The notes under the pieces were generated by a model. The model was given only the letters and a program-made list of their open reading frames with translations, had not been told where the DNA came from and did no database searches. DNA of 64,000 nucleotides, from the NCBI GenBank assembly GCA_037355855.1, contig CM074759.1:3658001-3722000 (forward strand). Reading direction: 5' to 3'. Position numbers and translations under genes: made by a program. Below, one piece after another: positions 1 through 10,410 of the stretch. The stretch's first letter is position 1. Each line of letters starts with the position of its first letter. Source of the DNA: Pseudo-nitzschia pungens. Its lineage: Eukaryota > Bacillariophyta > Bacillariophyceae > Bacillariales > Bacillariaceae.

Positions 1-663
1 GAGGGAGAAGTTATAGTGCAAGTGAGCGGCACGGGTGGTGGAAATTTCGGGGCAGATTCGAAACCTCAGCAACATCATTGGAGTACACTACAGTCCTGGT
101 TACAAAGGACACTTGAACAAGACGAGAGAATGGCGCGATCATTAAATCTTTTGACAGGAAAGGCCTGCCTTCGGCTGGTCGTCACTGTCGTTGTTTTGGA
201 AGACAGTGGGAATTTGAAAGACGGAGCCTTGTTAGCGTGTATGGCAGCCTGGAGGAATACACGATTGCCGAAGGTCGGCGAGGACCTGACCGAAGTTAAG
301 GGAAAACTTTGGTGGAAGCGAGACAAAGAACCAAACAACTCCATGACGAAGGCGGATAATGAAATCGTAGGTCACCGCACCAAACTTGAGACTGAAGGTG
401 AGGACGACCAACGCGATTATCGAACATCACTGACAATGGGAATTTGGGTCAATCCAACAGACCATACAACTCATCTCATAGCTGATCCTAGCAGTGCTGA
501 AGAGCCATTTTTCGGAGGTACAATAACGATTGTAGTTAGTCTGCGGACTCAAAAGCTTCAAATTGACTATGCTGGCAAGGTTCCTTTATCAGCAAGCAAC
601 ATGGCTTTGGCAGCGAAGCTAGCGGGTGCTAGGGCAAGAGAAGTCGCCACAATTTTAAAATAG
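1..663 (+). CDS. Exosome core subunit, RNase PH fold (RRP43/EXOSC8-like), C-terminal part
   Basis: The reading frame is open from base 1, so the start lies outside the window; 220 codons are visible. The protein resembles the C-terminal two thirds of an RNase PH-like exosome subunit. Visible features are a helical segment DGALLACMAAWRNTRLPKV, which matches the conserved helix of RRP43/RRP45-type proteins, then a later sheet region LIADPSSAEEPFFGGTITIVV and a final helical tail ending in VATILK. Members form the catalytically inert ring of the eukaryotic RNA exosome (3'-5' RNA decay and processing, nucleus and cytosol). An acidic and basic insertion (about residues 100-140) is longer than I expect for the family. 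The gene converges on the phosphofructokinase gene, with 173 bp between stop codons. RRP43 is preferred over RRP45, but the choice is uncertain. Confidence 0.72.
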   Translation, partial: EGEVIVQVSGTGGGNFGADSKPQQHHWSTLQSWLQRTLEQDERMARSLNLLTGKACLRLVVTVVVLEDSGNLKDGALLACMAAWRNTRLPKVGEDLTEVKGKLWWKRDKEPNNSMTKADNEIVGHRTKLETEGEDDQRDYRTSLTMGIWVNPTDHTTHLIADPSSAEEPFFGGTITIVVSLRTQKLQIDYAGKVPLSASNMALAAKLAGARAREVATILK

Positions 664-836
664 CGTCATCAACTCGGTAAATACTTCGTATAATTTATTT
701 TGGCATTATTCGGTCGATTTAGTGGCTGAAAGCTACTTTATCAACTTCAGTCTATACCGATGTGATCACTATCATTGTACAATATTCAATGCGATTTTTT
801 CTGGCATGGGTGTCTCTCAATTATGTCCAGGAATAA

Positions 837-2573
837 TTAGACCTGCCCAATTTCCTTCAACATCGTCTGAAACCATTCCAGTTTCACGTTGAATGCCTTT
901 CCACCTTTGATACGTTCGAATTCGATTGGGCGAATAGGGGATCCTTCTTTCTCCTCGTCTTGACCCATGCATCCAGAGAGACCTGAAATTGCTGATGCAA
1001 CACCCACCTTTGCACATTCACCGATTAGCTCACGGTCAAACTCATTCGCAGCAGCTGAACGAGCAAAATATCCAGACTTCTGGACAATCGTCTTTTCTGC
1101 GTTGAGATATTTTGCAAGACGCTTAGAGAAATATTGTCCAGGGTTGATCTTGTTCAGAGTTACATGACCGAAGGCATCTCGTGGGACTTCTTCGCCCTGC
1201 GATTCCATATCTCGAACAATCTCTTCAACACCTGTTCCTTCGCCGAAAAAGACGTTGACACAGCCATTTTCATCCATGACCTTTTTCAGACGAGCACCCT
1301 CAGCGACCAGGTCCAATTCCAGTTCTGGGATCCAAATGGCATGAACATCACGAGAATTTTGATTGCTTGGAAAAAGACAGCTAGGTAGATTCTGTTTCCC
1401 CAAAAGCTCACGGTAGCATTGGGCTGTCTTCGCCGTCAAGTACCCGCAGTCTCGACCCATGACCTCGTGCAAAACAAGCATGCGAGGATTGGCAGTCGAT
1501 TCGTTAACAACATTCTCAAAGAAAATGGCTCTATACGTATTTCGGTGCAACGTTGGGAGAGATGAGTAGCGAAAAAGATGGTAGGAAAATAAATCAACAC
1601 AATGAATTTCGAAGCATCGCATTATCCAGTACCGCGAGTATATGTCATTTTTGCTTACCCTTGATGAGCGGCTGTATCTGCACCGAAGGTTTGGGCAATA
1701 GGAACGACATCATTATCAATAGTCTTTGGCATACCAATAACAATGACGCTGCCATTGTGTTCGTCCATCAGATACTTCGAGAGGACAGCAGCTTGCGTAT
1801 TGGTATCGTCGCCCCCAATGGTGTGCAAAACGTGAATGTTGTCTGTAAGCAATCGCTGCGATGCCACCTCAACTGCGAGACGAGAAAAATTGTTACATTT
1901 CAGTGAGGGTTACTTCAGATTTTGCAATGAAAGTTTACACATCGGTAGAGCATTCTGAATCACCGAGCAGCATTCCGAATTAGACTGAACAGGGAAACTC
2001 ACGTGGATTTTCTCCGGACTTGATGAACCCTCTCTTTTCACAATCTGCAAGGTTGGTCAGCTGTATTAATGCAAAAGTCAAGAAAATCCAATTTGTGAGT
2101 TCGGAAACGAGGTATGGAAAAACGTAATTCTTCCGGGAGGGACTTTAAATCGAGTACAGTGATTGTCGACGACAAAATAATACCTGCACCACCATCTGAA
2201 GCAAAACCAAGGTCCATGTTTTTGCCATGGTCATTTCTATCGATTCACCGTGACTCAAACGTACCTTGACTCGACTGTTACCGATAGGACTTCCACCCAA
2301 AAAGTTCAACTTTTCCATGTTTCCCCACTCGGATTCTGGGACAACAAATGAGTGCCCTGTCAAAACCCCCGAGTAGCCATCGACGTACATGCGAAGCGTT
2401 AGACCTGAGATCTTTCCCTCTGCCAATGCTTCAATCCAGTACTTGGATAGCTGTGCGATTGAGGACGACAAGCAGGGGGCGAGACCACCCGAGGTCATCA
2501 TGCCTACATTAACGTGTTTGCCCGCAATAGAGGAGTGCGAGCGAACGTAAACACTTGAGTCTTTGGAGGCCAT
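837..2573 (-). CDS. Pyrophosphate-dependent 6-phosphofructokinase, four exons
   Basis: Reversible phosphorylation of fructose-6-phosphate with pyrophosphate as donor, in glycolysis. Exons on the minus strand are 2573-2265, 2060-2003, 1872-1659 and 1530-837; every junction is GT-AG and the spliced frame is open for 424 codons plus TAA. The introns (204, 130 and 128 nt) carry stops or break the frame, which is why the gene looks split. Motifs in order: MMTSGGLAPC (phosphate-binding loop), GGDDTNT, PKTIDND and MGRDCGYLT. The second D of GGDD and the K of PKTIDND are the residues that mark PPi rather than ATP use in this family. The length fits the short PFP type, not the long plant alpha/beta subunits. 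The ATG at 2573 is chosen because the glycine-rich loop follows directly. No transit peptide is obvious, so a cytosolic location is inferred. Confidence 0.88.
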
Positions 2574-3125
2574 TTTAGATTGTTTTGCTTAGAGTTCGGA
2601 AATAATGATAGAGATCAGGAAAAATAGGTTTCTTGAGAGATTGTGAGAAAAAGATAGGACGATGCTAATTTCGTGTTGTCTATGCGTCTCTCAACGTGTT
2701 GTGATGAGCAGGCCAAGGAAAACCAGTCGGGTTTTGGATCCAGTCTGTATTCGCATGTCGATTATGATGTGTCTTCGAGCAGAAGGCACCCGGTACTGTG
2801 TCGAAGAACTAACGAGGAACTGTTCGTGAAGTACTTGGAACTGTTCGTGAACAATTGTAGCATTTTTATTGGCTGGCAACGAATGTTCGTGACGCACGTA
2901 GGATTCGCCAGTCACGTTTCAAATAATAAGGAGAAGGTGAGGAAACAGCGAACATCATTATGGATTTTCATTGGCTGAGAATAGTTGTGCAAGTGCATCG
3001 AAGTCAGGCACATGGTTGATTTTTGAAAAATTCTTCAACCATCCCAAAAATCGCGTCAGATCCCATCCTCTCGCGAACGATAAATTTTGAAAATAGAATA
3101 ATTAAATTTCCGCAATTCCCATAAC
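2574..3125. other. 5' flank of the phosphofructokinase gene, no gene seen
   Basis: About 550 bp without a credible coding region. It must hold the phosphofructokinase promoter, but I see no clear TATA box. A short local duplication of TGTTCGTGAA occurs around 2821-2850. Confidence 0.5.
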
Positions 3126-3345
3126 ACTATCCGTCACCAGACAACGCCAGACAACAGACGACAGACGACAGACGACAGACGACACCAGATGACACCAGAT
3201 GACACCAGACGACACCAGACAACACCTGACGACACCAGAAAACACCAGTCAGTCAACACCAGTCAGTCAACACCAGTCAGTCAACACCAGTCAGTCAACA
3301 CCAGTCAGTCAACACCAGTCAGTCAACACCAGTCAGTCAACACCA
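3126..3345 (+). repeat. Compound minisatellite ending in seven 14-bp units
   Basis: 3126-3240 is a degenerate run of CAGACGA and CACCAGATGA-type units. 3246-3343 is seven exact copies of CAGTCAGTCAACAC. The open frame across it is an artefact of the repeat. The same 14-mer in the same orientation occurs at 13487-13570. Confidence 0.93.
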
Positions 3346-3421
3346 CGTCTGATAACTGATTTTAGACGTGGGTCAAAAATTTTCGTGCCGGGTCCTTTTG
3401 GGGTCAAATATTTGACCAAAG

Positions 3422-3800
3422 GCTTTTTAATTTTCGAGGCAATGCCCATTAATTTTCGAGGCAATGCCCATCAATTTTCGAGGCAATGTCCATTAATTTT
3501 CGAGGCAATGCCCATGAATTTTTGAGGCAACGCCCATTACTTTTCAAGGCAACGCCCACTAATTTTCGAGGCAACGCCCATGAATTTTCAAGGCAACGCC
3601 CATGAATTTTCCAGGCAATGCCCATAAATTTTCGAGGCAAGCCCCATTACGTTTCGAGGCCACGCCCATTAATTTATGAGGCAAGCCCCATTACTTTTCG
3701 AGGCCACGCCCATTAATTTATGAGGCAACACCCATCAATTGTCGAGGCAACGCCCATCAATTTATGAGGCAACGCCCATTAATTTTCGAGACGGAACGAT
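3422..3800 (+). repeat. Minisatellite of about 22-bp units
   Basis: Roughly sixteen degenerate units of the form AATTTTCGAGGCAACGCCCA run through this stretch, drifting towards AATTTATGAGG on the right. No coding function is likely. Confidence 0.9.
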
Positions 3801-3892
3801 CGTTTTGTCTACCCTATGGTATTATGGAGCGACGCCGTTTCCAACCACAAATTACTTTTAATTTAAACTATAACTAATGAACCTCAATATTA

Positions 3893-4064
3893 CCATCCAT
3901 TTACAATTCCGCCAACCACTTCCTTCTCTCATTACTCATTATTGGATCAATATGCTTTCTCCTCTTCTTTCGCCACGTACCATCCATTTACAATTCTTCC
4001 AACCACTTCCTTCTCTCATTACTCATTATTGGATCAATATGCTTTCTCCTCTTCTTTCGCTTCG
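3893..4064 (-). repeat. 86-bp tandem duplication covering the 3' end of the accessory gene
   Basis: The block starting ACCATCCATTTACAATTC occurs at 3893 and again at 3979, nearly identical over about 83 bp. On the minus strand it encodes the last residues of the neighbouring protein including its stop, so the left copy is a silent duplicate of the gene's 3' end. Confidence 0.88.
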
Positions 4065-5638
4065 TCTTGCTACTAGCAGAATCTGATTGTAATGCCACAC
4101 CTCCACCTCCACCTTTGCGTTTCGAAGCCATGTTGATTCGTCTCATCAAGGCGATTTCAAAATCTTCTACTTTTTCTTTTTGTTTTTTCGCTTTTTCCTT
4201 TGCCCTCTTTTTTTCCTCGTCTTCTTCCTCGTCTTTTCCTCCCCCTAGGTTGTAGTCAGGGAAGCGGATATCCATCAGTTCTTCACACACTCTTTCATAC
4301 ATTTCTATTCCATCTTCCGACCACCCGTCCTCGTTACCACTTCTCGGGTCACAATATTTTTTGCTAACCTCAGGAATACTTTTGTCATCAACTCTTTCCA
4401 AGTAATTCACCCATCTTTTATATTCGTTATGAATTATGACCAATGCAAATGCCTCGTCACTCACCGAATATAATTTACCAATCAATTTTGTTTTTTGCCA
4501 TGTTGGGGAAAAAACCGACGGCATGAATGCAGCCAAGATTCGGGTTGCAAAATAATAGAAGTCATCTTCCCCTTCCTTCTTCCTATAGCTCGGATGCAGG
4601 ACGGGAGCATCATCATCCTCCGTCTCTACAAGCTGTAGCGTGCCAGGAAATCCTTCGGGCAGCACCCATTCGTTTCTCCTCGTTTTGGCCTTCTTGAAGT
4701 CATCTGTAACAGGAACGGTAACAGTGTGCTTGTTAGTATTGGCATCCACTTCCTCATTATAACAATCATTCCCACATCATTTCACATTAGTAGCATTAGC
4801 ACTCACCAATCCAATGCTTCCTAACTAAAGACTGCACCGCAGTTCTCAAGTCATTTACCGCCCTTCTGATTATCACCCAGTTGTATTCATAGAATTCGTT
4901 TTTGGCAACGCCTTCCGGTAGTTGAAGGTTTTCCTCCTTCATCATTGTTTTCAGAATTTGGATCGACTCTTTCCTATCCACAAATTTATGACTCTGAAAA
5001 ATGTTTAGCTTTACATACTGATTCACCCTTTGGCTCAACACCGTTGCTTGATGGATCCTAAGTTTCCGCTCGATTTCTTCCTTCTCGATGTTTCCGTATT
5101 CCGTTTCGGAACGTTGTAGTTCTTTCTCTTTTTCAATCAGTTTTCTCTCTTTTTCTTCTAGTCGTTTCTCCTTTTCTTCGAGTCGTTTCTCCTTTTCAGC
5201 TAATCGTCTCTCTGTTTCTGCGACTCTGTCCTCCCATTCACTGTTCCTCACTGTCGTCCGGTCTGTCATATTTGCATTCTCTGCGACAATAACGTTCCCG
5301 GTTGCGTTGAAGTTCACATTCCCTCTTGTGCTGAAGGTCACATTGTCTATTGGAGTTTTAGTGGGTTGGGGTTTATTTGTGTGCTTCGTTTTCCGATGCT
5401 GCTGCTTCTTCGACGGCTGCTGCTGCTTCTTCGATGGCTGCTGCTGCTTCTTCGCCGCCACAGTTGGTGTTATCACATTGGGATCGGGTAGGGATAATCC
5501 ACTTCGATTCTTTCTTGGACTGTTCACATTAGCTGAGACTGGACTAATCTCTGCAATATCTTTAGTCAGTTGCAATGCTTCTCTATTCATGGTGATTAAT
5601 GTTGTAATTTGGTGGAACTTCTGAAAAGTTGTTTTCAA
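3988..5638 (-). CDS. Coiled-coil accessory protein of a probable DNA transposon, two exons
   Basis: Two open frames join cleanly by a 58-nt GT-AG intron (4806-4749), giving exons 5638-4807 and 4748-3988 and a 530-residue product. The second in-frame ATG at 5590 is an equally good start. In order: a Ser/Pro-rich N-terminus, a Lys/Gln tract made of repeated KKQQQPS (about 65-85), a strongly predicted charged coiled coil of repeated EKEKRLEE units (about 135-190), a globular segment, then a C-terminal half with EAFALVIIHNEYKRW and GWSEDGIEMYERVCEEL, an acidic stretch and a basic tail with KRKKRRK (NLS-like). The C-terminal pattern resembles accessory proteins that I associate with diatom and oomycete transposons; this is recollection, not a search. 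It lies downstream of and co-oriented with the transposase-like gene. The function is unknown. Confidence 0.6.
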
Positions 5639-6054
5639 TCAGTTGTGTTACTCAATTATGAAAACTTTCGGTTCGTACACAACAGAAACAACAAAAATAA
5701 CGATCGAATAATTACAACAAAAATCACGTCCACACATCCACATTGAAGAATTACGGGTCGGCTTCCTCTATCAATGCAAGCCATCATGCCGCGCCCTTTT
5801 ATTGTTTCCAAAAAACGTACCGATCCTCTACAGTATATTCTCTGTTAGCTTTGCATCCTCTCAAGGTGGAAGCATACTCGCCCGCGCCAATTTTGCTCTC
5901 ATAATTTCTGTACCTGACATAGTAACGTTTTTTTGGGGCGGTCGCGACAAATTTGCGAATTAGGGACTATCTTAGTTATTACAACAAAAAAAAAATTGCG
6001 AAATCGGGACTATCTTAGTTATTACATAAAAAAAAGGTAACTACTATTTCTTAC
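5639..6054. other. Spacer between the two transposon genes
   Basis: No coding region. It holds GGTCGCGACAAATT at 5940, a motif seen again at about 23416, and a 45-bp tandem duplication around ACTATCTTAGTTATTACA (5950-6040). Confidence 0.6.
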
Positions 6055-9000
6055 TCACTCTTCCTCCGTTTCGTCCCTGTCTTTTGCCAATTGACATTGA
6101 CTGTAAAGTGTTGCATATGATGTAGAAGCCAGGCTCTCATTCCTTTCTTCAAAACTGTCCAACCAAGCACCACGATTGGCCACTACTAGCCACCTGTTTG
6201 CAGACGAGATACTTCCATCTTTATTCAACTCTGGCACCACAGCAATATCTGATAAAATTGCGTCTGTGTTGAATACAAAGAAACCTTCTTCCAAAGTACC
6301 CTTGGAAACAAATCTTGACTTCGACCTTGTGGGCTCTTTCTTGAATTTTCTAACGACGGCATAAAGACCTTCATTTTCAACTGGGTAATTATTCACTCTA
6401 CCCGTGGGACGTTTGAGGTTATCTAGTTCAAGAAAACATAGAATCTGACATGGGATTGCTTCCAAATCAACACTGACCACTACCCAATCCATCCAAACGG
6501 CATTCACTTGCCCAGATGTCGATCTGTAGGAGGGATGGCATCGAAACAAATATCCGACCTTGTTTGTTGAATCCCATCGATTGTGTTCTGTGAATGCTTC
6601 TACCGATGTGCCATCAACTAGTAACGGCAACACCGAATCGCAGACAAAATCCAGGATTACCGATGGCAAAAACGGTTTGTCCTTATTTGAAGTTCTATGC
6701 CACGTCATGCTTCCCTTACTTTGTTTGGCGTCACGGTGTATTTTGAATAGTGAGCCGGCTTTCTTCGGTCTGGGTTTCGCTGTCGGGTCTTCATGCTTTT
6801 CCTCCAATCCGTAACACATATTGGCAGTACGCAACAGCAACTTTTCCATTTGTCGTTTTGTTGTTTGGCTAATCAATGTAGCTGCGTTTTGTTGTGTGTT
6901 CTTTGCTGGAGCCTTCACCTCTGTCTTGTGATGACTCTCACTGAAGCTACTATCCCACCCCAGTGGATGTCCCCACAACTTTATGTACTCCGGGATGTGA
7001 AAATATAGATGGTTCTTGATGAGTCTCGTCCCCATTCCTTTCCGAATACATGCAGTATTGATTGTGTTAATAAAATGAATTATCATTTTTGGTAGATTTC
7101 TGAGACCTTTGGGAGTAATTCTTCCGTGTTTGAGAAACTCTTCCATTGATATGATTTGTTCAATGACGTCAATTTGTGTAGTTGCAAATCTCAGATCACC
7201 CACTATCTCTTGACCAGCTTCCGACGCCAGTGCTACAAGGATGCACAATAGCATACCGCTATAATCTTTTCCTTCTTTTTTCGCAATGGACACAATGCTC
7301 GTTCCAAATTTTGTTCTAGGAAAATCCCTGTCGGATTGTCTTGATAAGAGCGCACCATATCTTTGAGCAATATAGCCAAGTGCTTCCACCGTCGCCCTTC
7401 CTTTCTTTACGTTAGTGGCGTATTTACACTCAACAGTAGTGTTTACCAACTGTTGTTCTATTGCTTCCACACATCGCCTGGCTACCCCTAATTGATGCAT
7501 ATGTAGTGTTTCACCTGGTGTTGCCAGGTGTATATTATTGAGATTGGACCCGAAATTTAAAGTGTGGAATGCGTTCTCAATACGGTGGTGTGATTGTTGT
7601 TTGAAATATTCCGTTGCATCTTCTCCGTTTGGTATTTCGAAGTCATCTGGTTTCCACAGTTTTACATGTTGTTGTGCTGCTGGCCTATTGATTTCAGTTG
7701 TTGCACAATCACAGTGCCTGCATAGTTTTTTAACCCTGGCCGATCGGGATCCGTATTTTCCACAAAGCTTGTCATGGAGTTCGGTATCTCCTACAACGTA
7801 TGCAATCGCAAATTTCATTCTAACACTCCACACTTTCCCTGCATACGGAAGGTAATCCCACAGAATTCCATCCCCTCCGGCATCAATTTCCCGCAAGGAT
7901 TCAAGTGCAACAGCAATCGCATTATGAATGTTCTGTACCCCTTCCGTCGGCGTAGCTTTCCTTGAATGATGGGTGTTTTCCCATTCGCTATCTGGATGGA
8001 AGTAAATAGTAGTCCAAGCCTCTGGGCGTTTTCTTGTCTCTACACTGAAAATACCCAGAGTCATATTGAGAGGAGTAAGAGACAATCTGCCATGCGCATC
8101 CAGGCTGATCCCGTCCATGTAAAAAATCAGTGGTACCAAAATTTCAGGAGGATCTGCGTTATGATGGCACATTAACCTCCATGAGTCCTTCCACCAAGTT
8201 CCATGATGAAGCTCTGAAATGTATGTGTCTTCCGTTATGGCAGGATCATTGTCTGGCTGCAGCGGAGTTGTTATACTTGGAAAGGAGAGATTTTGGTCAC
8301 ACATCAGCTCACTATTGGATAGAAGAGAATACAGTGCTTCTTTAAAATTGCGAACGTAAATCTGAGCAGGTTTCTTGTCTGGTAGCCAAGTAACTAGCTT
8401 TGGTTCAAATCTTGTGTTGGGTATTTTGACATGCTTCTGTATTTCTTGGAAAACAACTTCACGTTTTCTGATTTTCGCCGTACGAAAATCAAAACCAGGG
8501 AGGTTTTGACATTCCTTTGCCCAATTCATTATGGTTTGAAATGTACCTAATTGTAAGCGATGCCTTGACATTAGATTCATAAGCTTGATTTCAGCGTGTA
8601 GCTGCTGAGTTGTATCAGGTATTGGGTGGGAACGGAACATCTGTTCCATGTTATTGAGCGCATCCAGTTCTGTACTTTTTTGTTCATTTGCATCATCCAT
8701 CAGTGTACCTTCGTCATTGTCTTCCTCTTCATCTACTTCTGCTAATGCTAAATAGGACTGTATAACATTGCGCTGTATAGGTGGTACCAGAACATCTGGT
8801 ACCACTTGCCTATTTAAATCCTGATTCTGGTTCCCGGTCGTAGTTCTATCAGATGCCACCTCTCCCTGGGGACCATTTGCTGTCATCGTCAAGGAAAAAC
8901 TGGATGGGTTGTGTCGGCCTGCACCTCCATCCGCGTGGTGGGTTTCGAAAACGGACGCGGCTGTTTTATCTACTACATTATGATAATAGTATCTGCTGCA

Positions 9001-9246
9001 TTCGCCTGATCTGCTCAAGTGGCTTGTAAGCCCGCTGCAAACGTATTTGAAAGACGACGGATCGTTTACAAGCAGAGTGGCAAGCAGCGTTTGCGCGTTG
9101 GATGGCAGTGGACGCAAATCCAAATGCCACTCAGGAAGAGAGGAATGAGGCACGGGACGAGGCAATATTAACTCAAGCTGCGGTCTTGGCAGCTCAGGAA
9201 GAGACAGCCAATGCACAGGATGCTTTGGACCAAGCAACTGCTGCAA
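6055..9246 (-). CDS. Large transposase-like protein (KDZ/Plavaka/CACTA-like appearance)
   Basis: Uninterrupted ORF of 1063 codons. A later ATG at 8886 (943 residues) is preferred, because the first 120 residues are low in complexity and overlap an opposing ORF. Visible features: an acidic DEEEDNDEGT stretch, then IFYMDGISLDAHGRLSLTPL (a likely first catalytic Asp), the cysteine cluster LCGKYGSR..LCRHCDC (possible zinc-binding insertion), LHMHQLGVARR, and WDSSFSESHHKTEVKAPAKNTQQ (candidate acidic residue). The H..LG and ESHHK..VKAP motifs resemble large eukaryotic cut-and-paste transposases of the CACTA/Plavaka/KDZ group. That is my reading of motifs, and the catalytic triad is not proven. The protein would act in the nucleus. 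The ORF is intact, so the element may have been active recently; no terminal inverted repeats were identified around it. Confidence 0.55.
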   Translation of the reverse strand: MQQLLGPKHPVHWLSLPELPRPQLELILPRPVPHSSLPEWHLDLRPLPSNAQTLLATLLVNDPSSFKYVCSGLTSHLSRSGECSRYYYHNVVDKTAASVFETHHADGGAGRHNPSSFSLTMTANGPQGEVASDRTTTGNQNQDLNRQVVPDVLVPPIQRNVIQSYLALAEVDEEEDNDEGTLMDDANEQKSTELDALNNMEQMFRSHPIPDTTQQLHAEIKLMNLMSRHRLQLGTFQTIMNWAKECQNLPGFDFRTAKIRKREVVFQEIQKHVKIPNTRFEPKLVTWLPDKKPAQIYVRNFKEALYSLLSNSELMCDQNLSFPSITTPLQPDNDPAITEDTYISELHHGTWWKDSWRLMCHHNADPPEILVPLIFYMDGISLDAHGRLSLTPLNMTLGIFSVETRKRPEAWTTIYFHPDSEWENTHHSRKATPTEGVQNIHNAIAVALESLREIDAGGDGILWDYLPYAGKVWSVRMKFAIAYVVGDTELHDKLCGKYGSRSARVKKLCRHCDCATTEINRPAAQQHVKLWKPDDFEIPNGEDATEYFKQQSHHRIENAFHTLNFGSNLNNIHLATPGETLHMHQLGVARRCVEAIEQQLVNTTVECKYATNVKKGRATVEALGYIAQRYGALLSRQSDRDFPRTKFGTSIVSIAKKEGKDYSGMLLCILVALASEAGQEIVGDLRFATTQIDVIEQIISMEEFLKHGRITPKGLRNLPKMIIHFINTINTACIRKGMGTRLIKNHLYFHIPEYIKLWGHPLGWDSSFSESHHKTEVKAPAKNTQQNAATLISQTTKRQMEKLLLRTANMCYGLEEKHEDPTAKPRPKKAGSLFKIHRDAKQSKGSMTWHRTSNKDKPFLPSVILDFVCDSVLPLLVDGTSVEAFTEHNRWDSTNKVGYLFRCHPSYRSTSGQVNAVWMDWVVVSVDLEAIPCQILCFLELDNLKRPTGRVNNYPVENEGLYAVVRKFKKEPTRSKSRFVSKGTLEEGFFVFNTDAILSDIAVVPELNKDGSISSANRWLVVANRGAWLDSFEERNESLASTSYATLYSQCQLAKDRDETEEE

Positions 9247-9458
9247 TCGCTGCAGCCAATGCTAATGCTGGAGGCAACGCTCCTCCTTCAGATGATGACG
9301 AGGCTGCAGATGCTGAGAATGATGATGATGCTAATGCAGGTGAGGATGCTGATAATGAATCCTCTAATTCGGATTCAGATGCGGACTTGGATATTTTGGT
9401 ACCATCAGAATCAGACACGGAGGAAGAGGAGGTTTCAGAGTTTTGGCGGAACGACTGA
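9051..9458 (+). CDS. Hypothetical acidic, alanine-rich ORF
   Basis: The frame opens after a TGA at 9048 and the first ATG is 9102 (118 residues). Composition is an Ala/Gln/Glu-rich helical N-terminal half followed by a highly acidic Asp/Ser/Glu tail ending EEEEVSEFWRND. It opposes and overlaps the first 65 codons of the transposase ORF, so only one of the two is likely to be real here. It could be a last exon, since an AG precedes base 9054, or a chance frame in repeat-derived DNA. Not recognised. Confidence 0.25.
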   Translation, partial: KTTDRLQAEWQAAFARWMAVDANPNATQEERNEARDEAILTQAAVLAAQEETANAQDALDQATAAIAAANANAGGNAPPSDDDEAADAENDDDANAGEDADNESSNSDSDADLDILVPSESDTEEEEVSEFWRND

Positions 9459-9469
9459 TTGAAATAGAA

Positions 9470-9592
9470 GATCGAAGGATCGATTGATTTTCAGTTGTTC
9501 CAGAAAAAAGCGACGGATCGATCGATCGATTTTCGGTTGTTCCGAAAAGGAGCGACGGATCGATCGATTTTCTGATGTTATGAAATGGGGTT
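9470..9592 (+). repeat. GGATCGATCGATT-type minisatellite, left block
   Basis: Three degenerate units of about 40 bp built from GCGACGGATCGATCGATTTT and a TTGTTCC or ATGTTATGAAATGG linker. It continues as the right block at 10305-10405, so the Copia fragment sits inside this repeat. Confidence 0.8.
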
Positions 9593-10222
9593 CTCAAACC
9601 GATCATCTTGGATGCTGTGGATGAAACGCATGGTGAAGTCCTCTTCGTCGTGCAACTTGTTGTGGTTGGATAGCGTAGTCTGGAAATTCAACCAAGTTCT
9701 GCAGTGCTTCTCAAAGTCGTAGGTGCGGGAATCACCTGTATAGCGGGAGGTGTACATGCCGGTACGGACCTTGTCAAGGATAGCCGCGACGTTGGTTGCG
9801 GAGAAGGCATTCTCGTAGAGATGTAGGAAAGCCGCTCGGGCGTTCCCAGTCGGATTCTTCGCGTCTTTGTACCTTCGAGTGTAGGCCCAGGCAGGGCCAT
9901 CACGAACTGCGTTGCAGAGCAGCACCCAAACGTCATGGTTGTCAGTGACAAATTGCGGGCCTTCAAGCGTGGCACATCGAACATTATAATCCATCCAGTT
10001 GGAAAAAGTTCCGTCCTTCCCAACAGTGGCGGATCTCTCTGCTGCAGTCACCGTCTCTTGCTCCTTCGGACGGATGACGTATGATAGGGGAAACCCTTGT
10101 TCATTATACTGAAAGCGGAGGAACTGACGAAAGCTTTCTTCCCATTGACGGAAGTTGTCAAGATTGGTGAGCTTCGGCGGAGTAATGGACGAGGAGACGG
10201 CCTCCTTGTCGGCGGTCTGCAT
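9578..10222 (-). pseudogene. Copia-type gag fragment, truncated
   Basis: 214 codons with the layout of a diatom Ty1/copia Gag N-terminal region: LTNLDNFRQWEESFRQFLRFQ, then GFPLSYVIRP, LEGPQFVTDNHDVWVLL, WAYTRRYKDAKNPTGNARAAFLHLYE, and TYDFEKHCRTWLNFQTTL. Gag would coat genomic RNA in virus-like particles. The frame stops at FENPIS, well before any zinc knuckle, protease or integrase, and no LTR flanks it, so this is a dead remnant set inside a minisatellite. The start ATG at 10222 is plausible because LTNLDNFRQWEE normally lies near the N-terminus. Confidence 0.62.
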
Positions 10223-10304
10223 TGGTTCTCGAATAGTTCCTCTGGGGGTTGGGGATATGCCTCTTGAAACTGAACATCAGTGTTCTCAGGCTTGTCCCCG
10301 TTCT

Positions 10305-10410
10305 TGGATTCGATTGATTTTCGGATGTTATGAAATGGAGCGACGGATCGATTGATTTTCGGATGTTATGAAATGGAGCGACGGATCGATCGATCGATTG
10401 TTCCAGAAAA
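10305..10410 (+). repeat. GGATCGATCGATT-type minisatellite, right block
   Basis: Two and a half units, each with GGATGTTATGAAATGGAGCG, in the same orientation as the block at 9470-9592. Confidence 0.8.

Noticed and set aside
3246..3343. Regular repeats suggesting a CRISPR array
   Set aside because: Units are contiguous 14-mers without unique spacers, in eukaryotic DNA.
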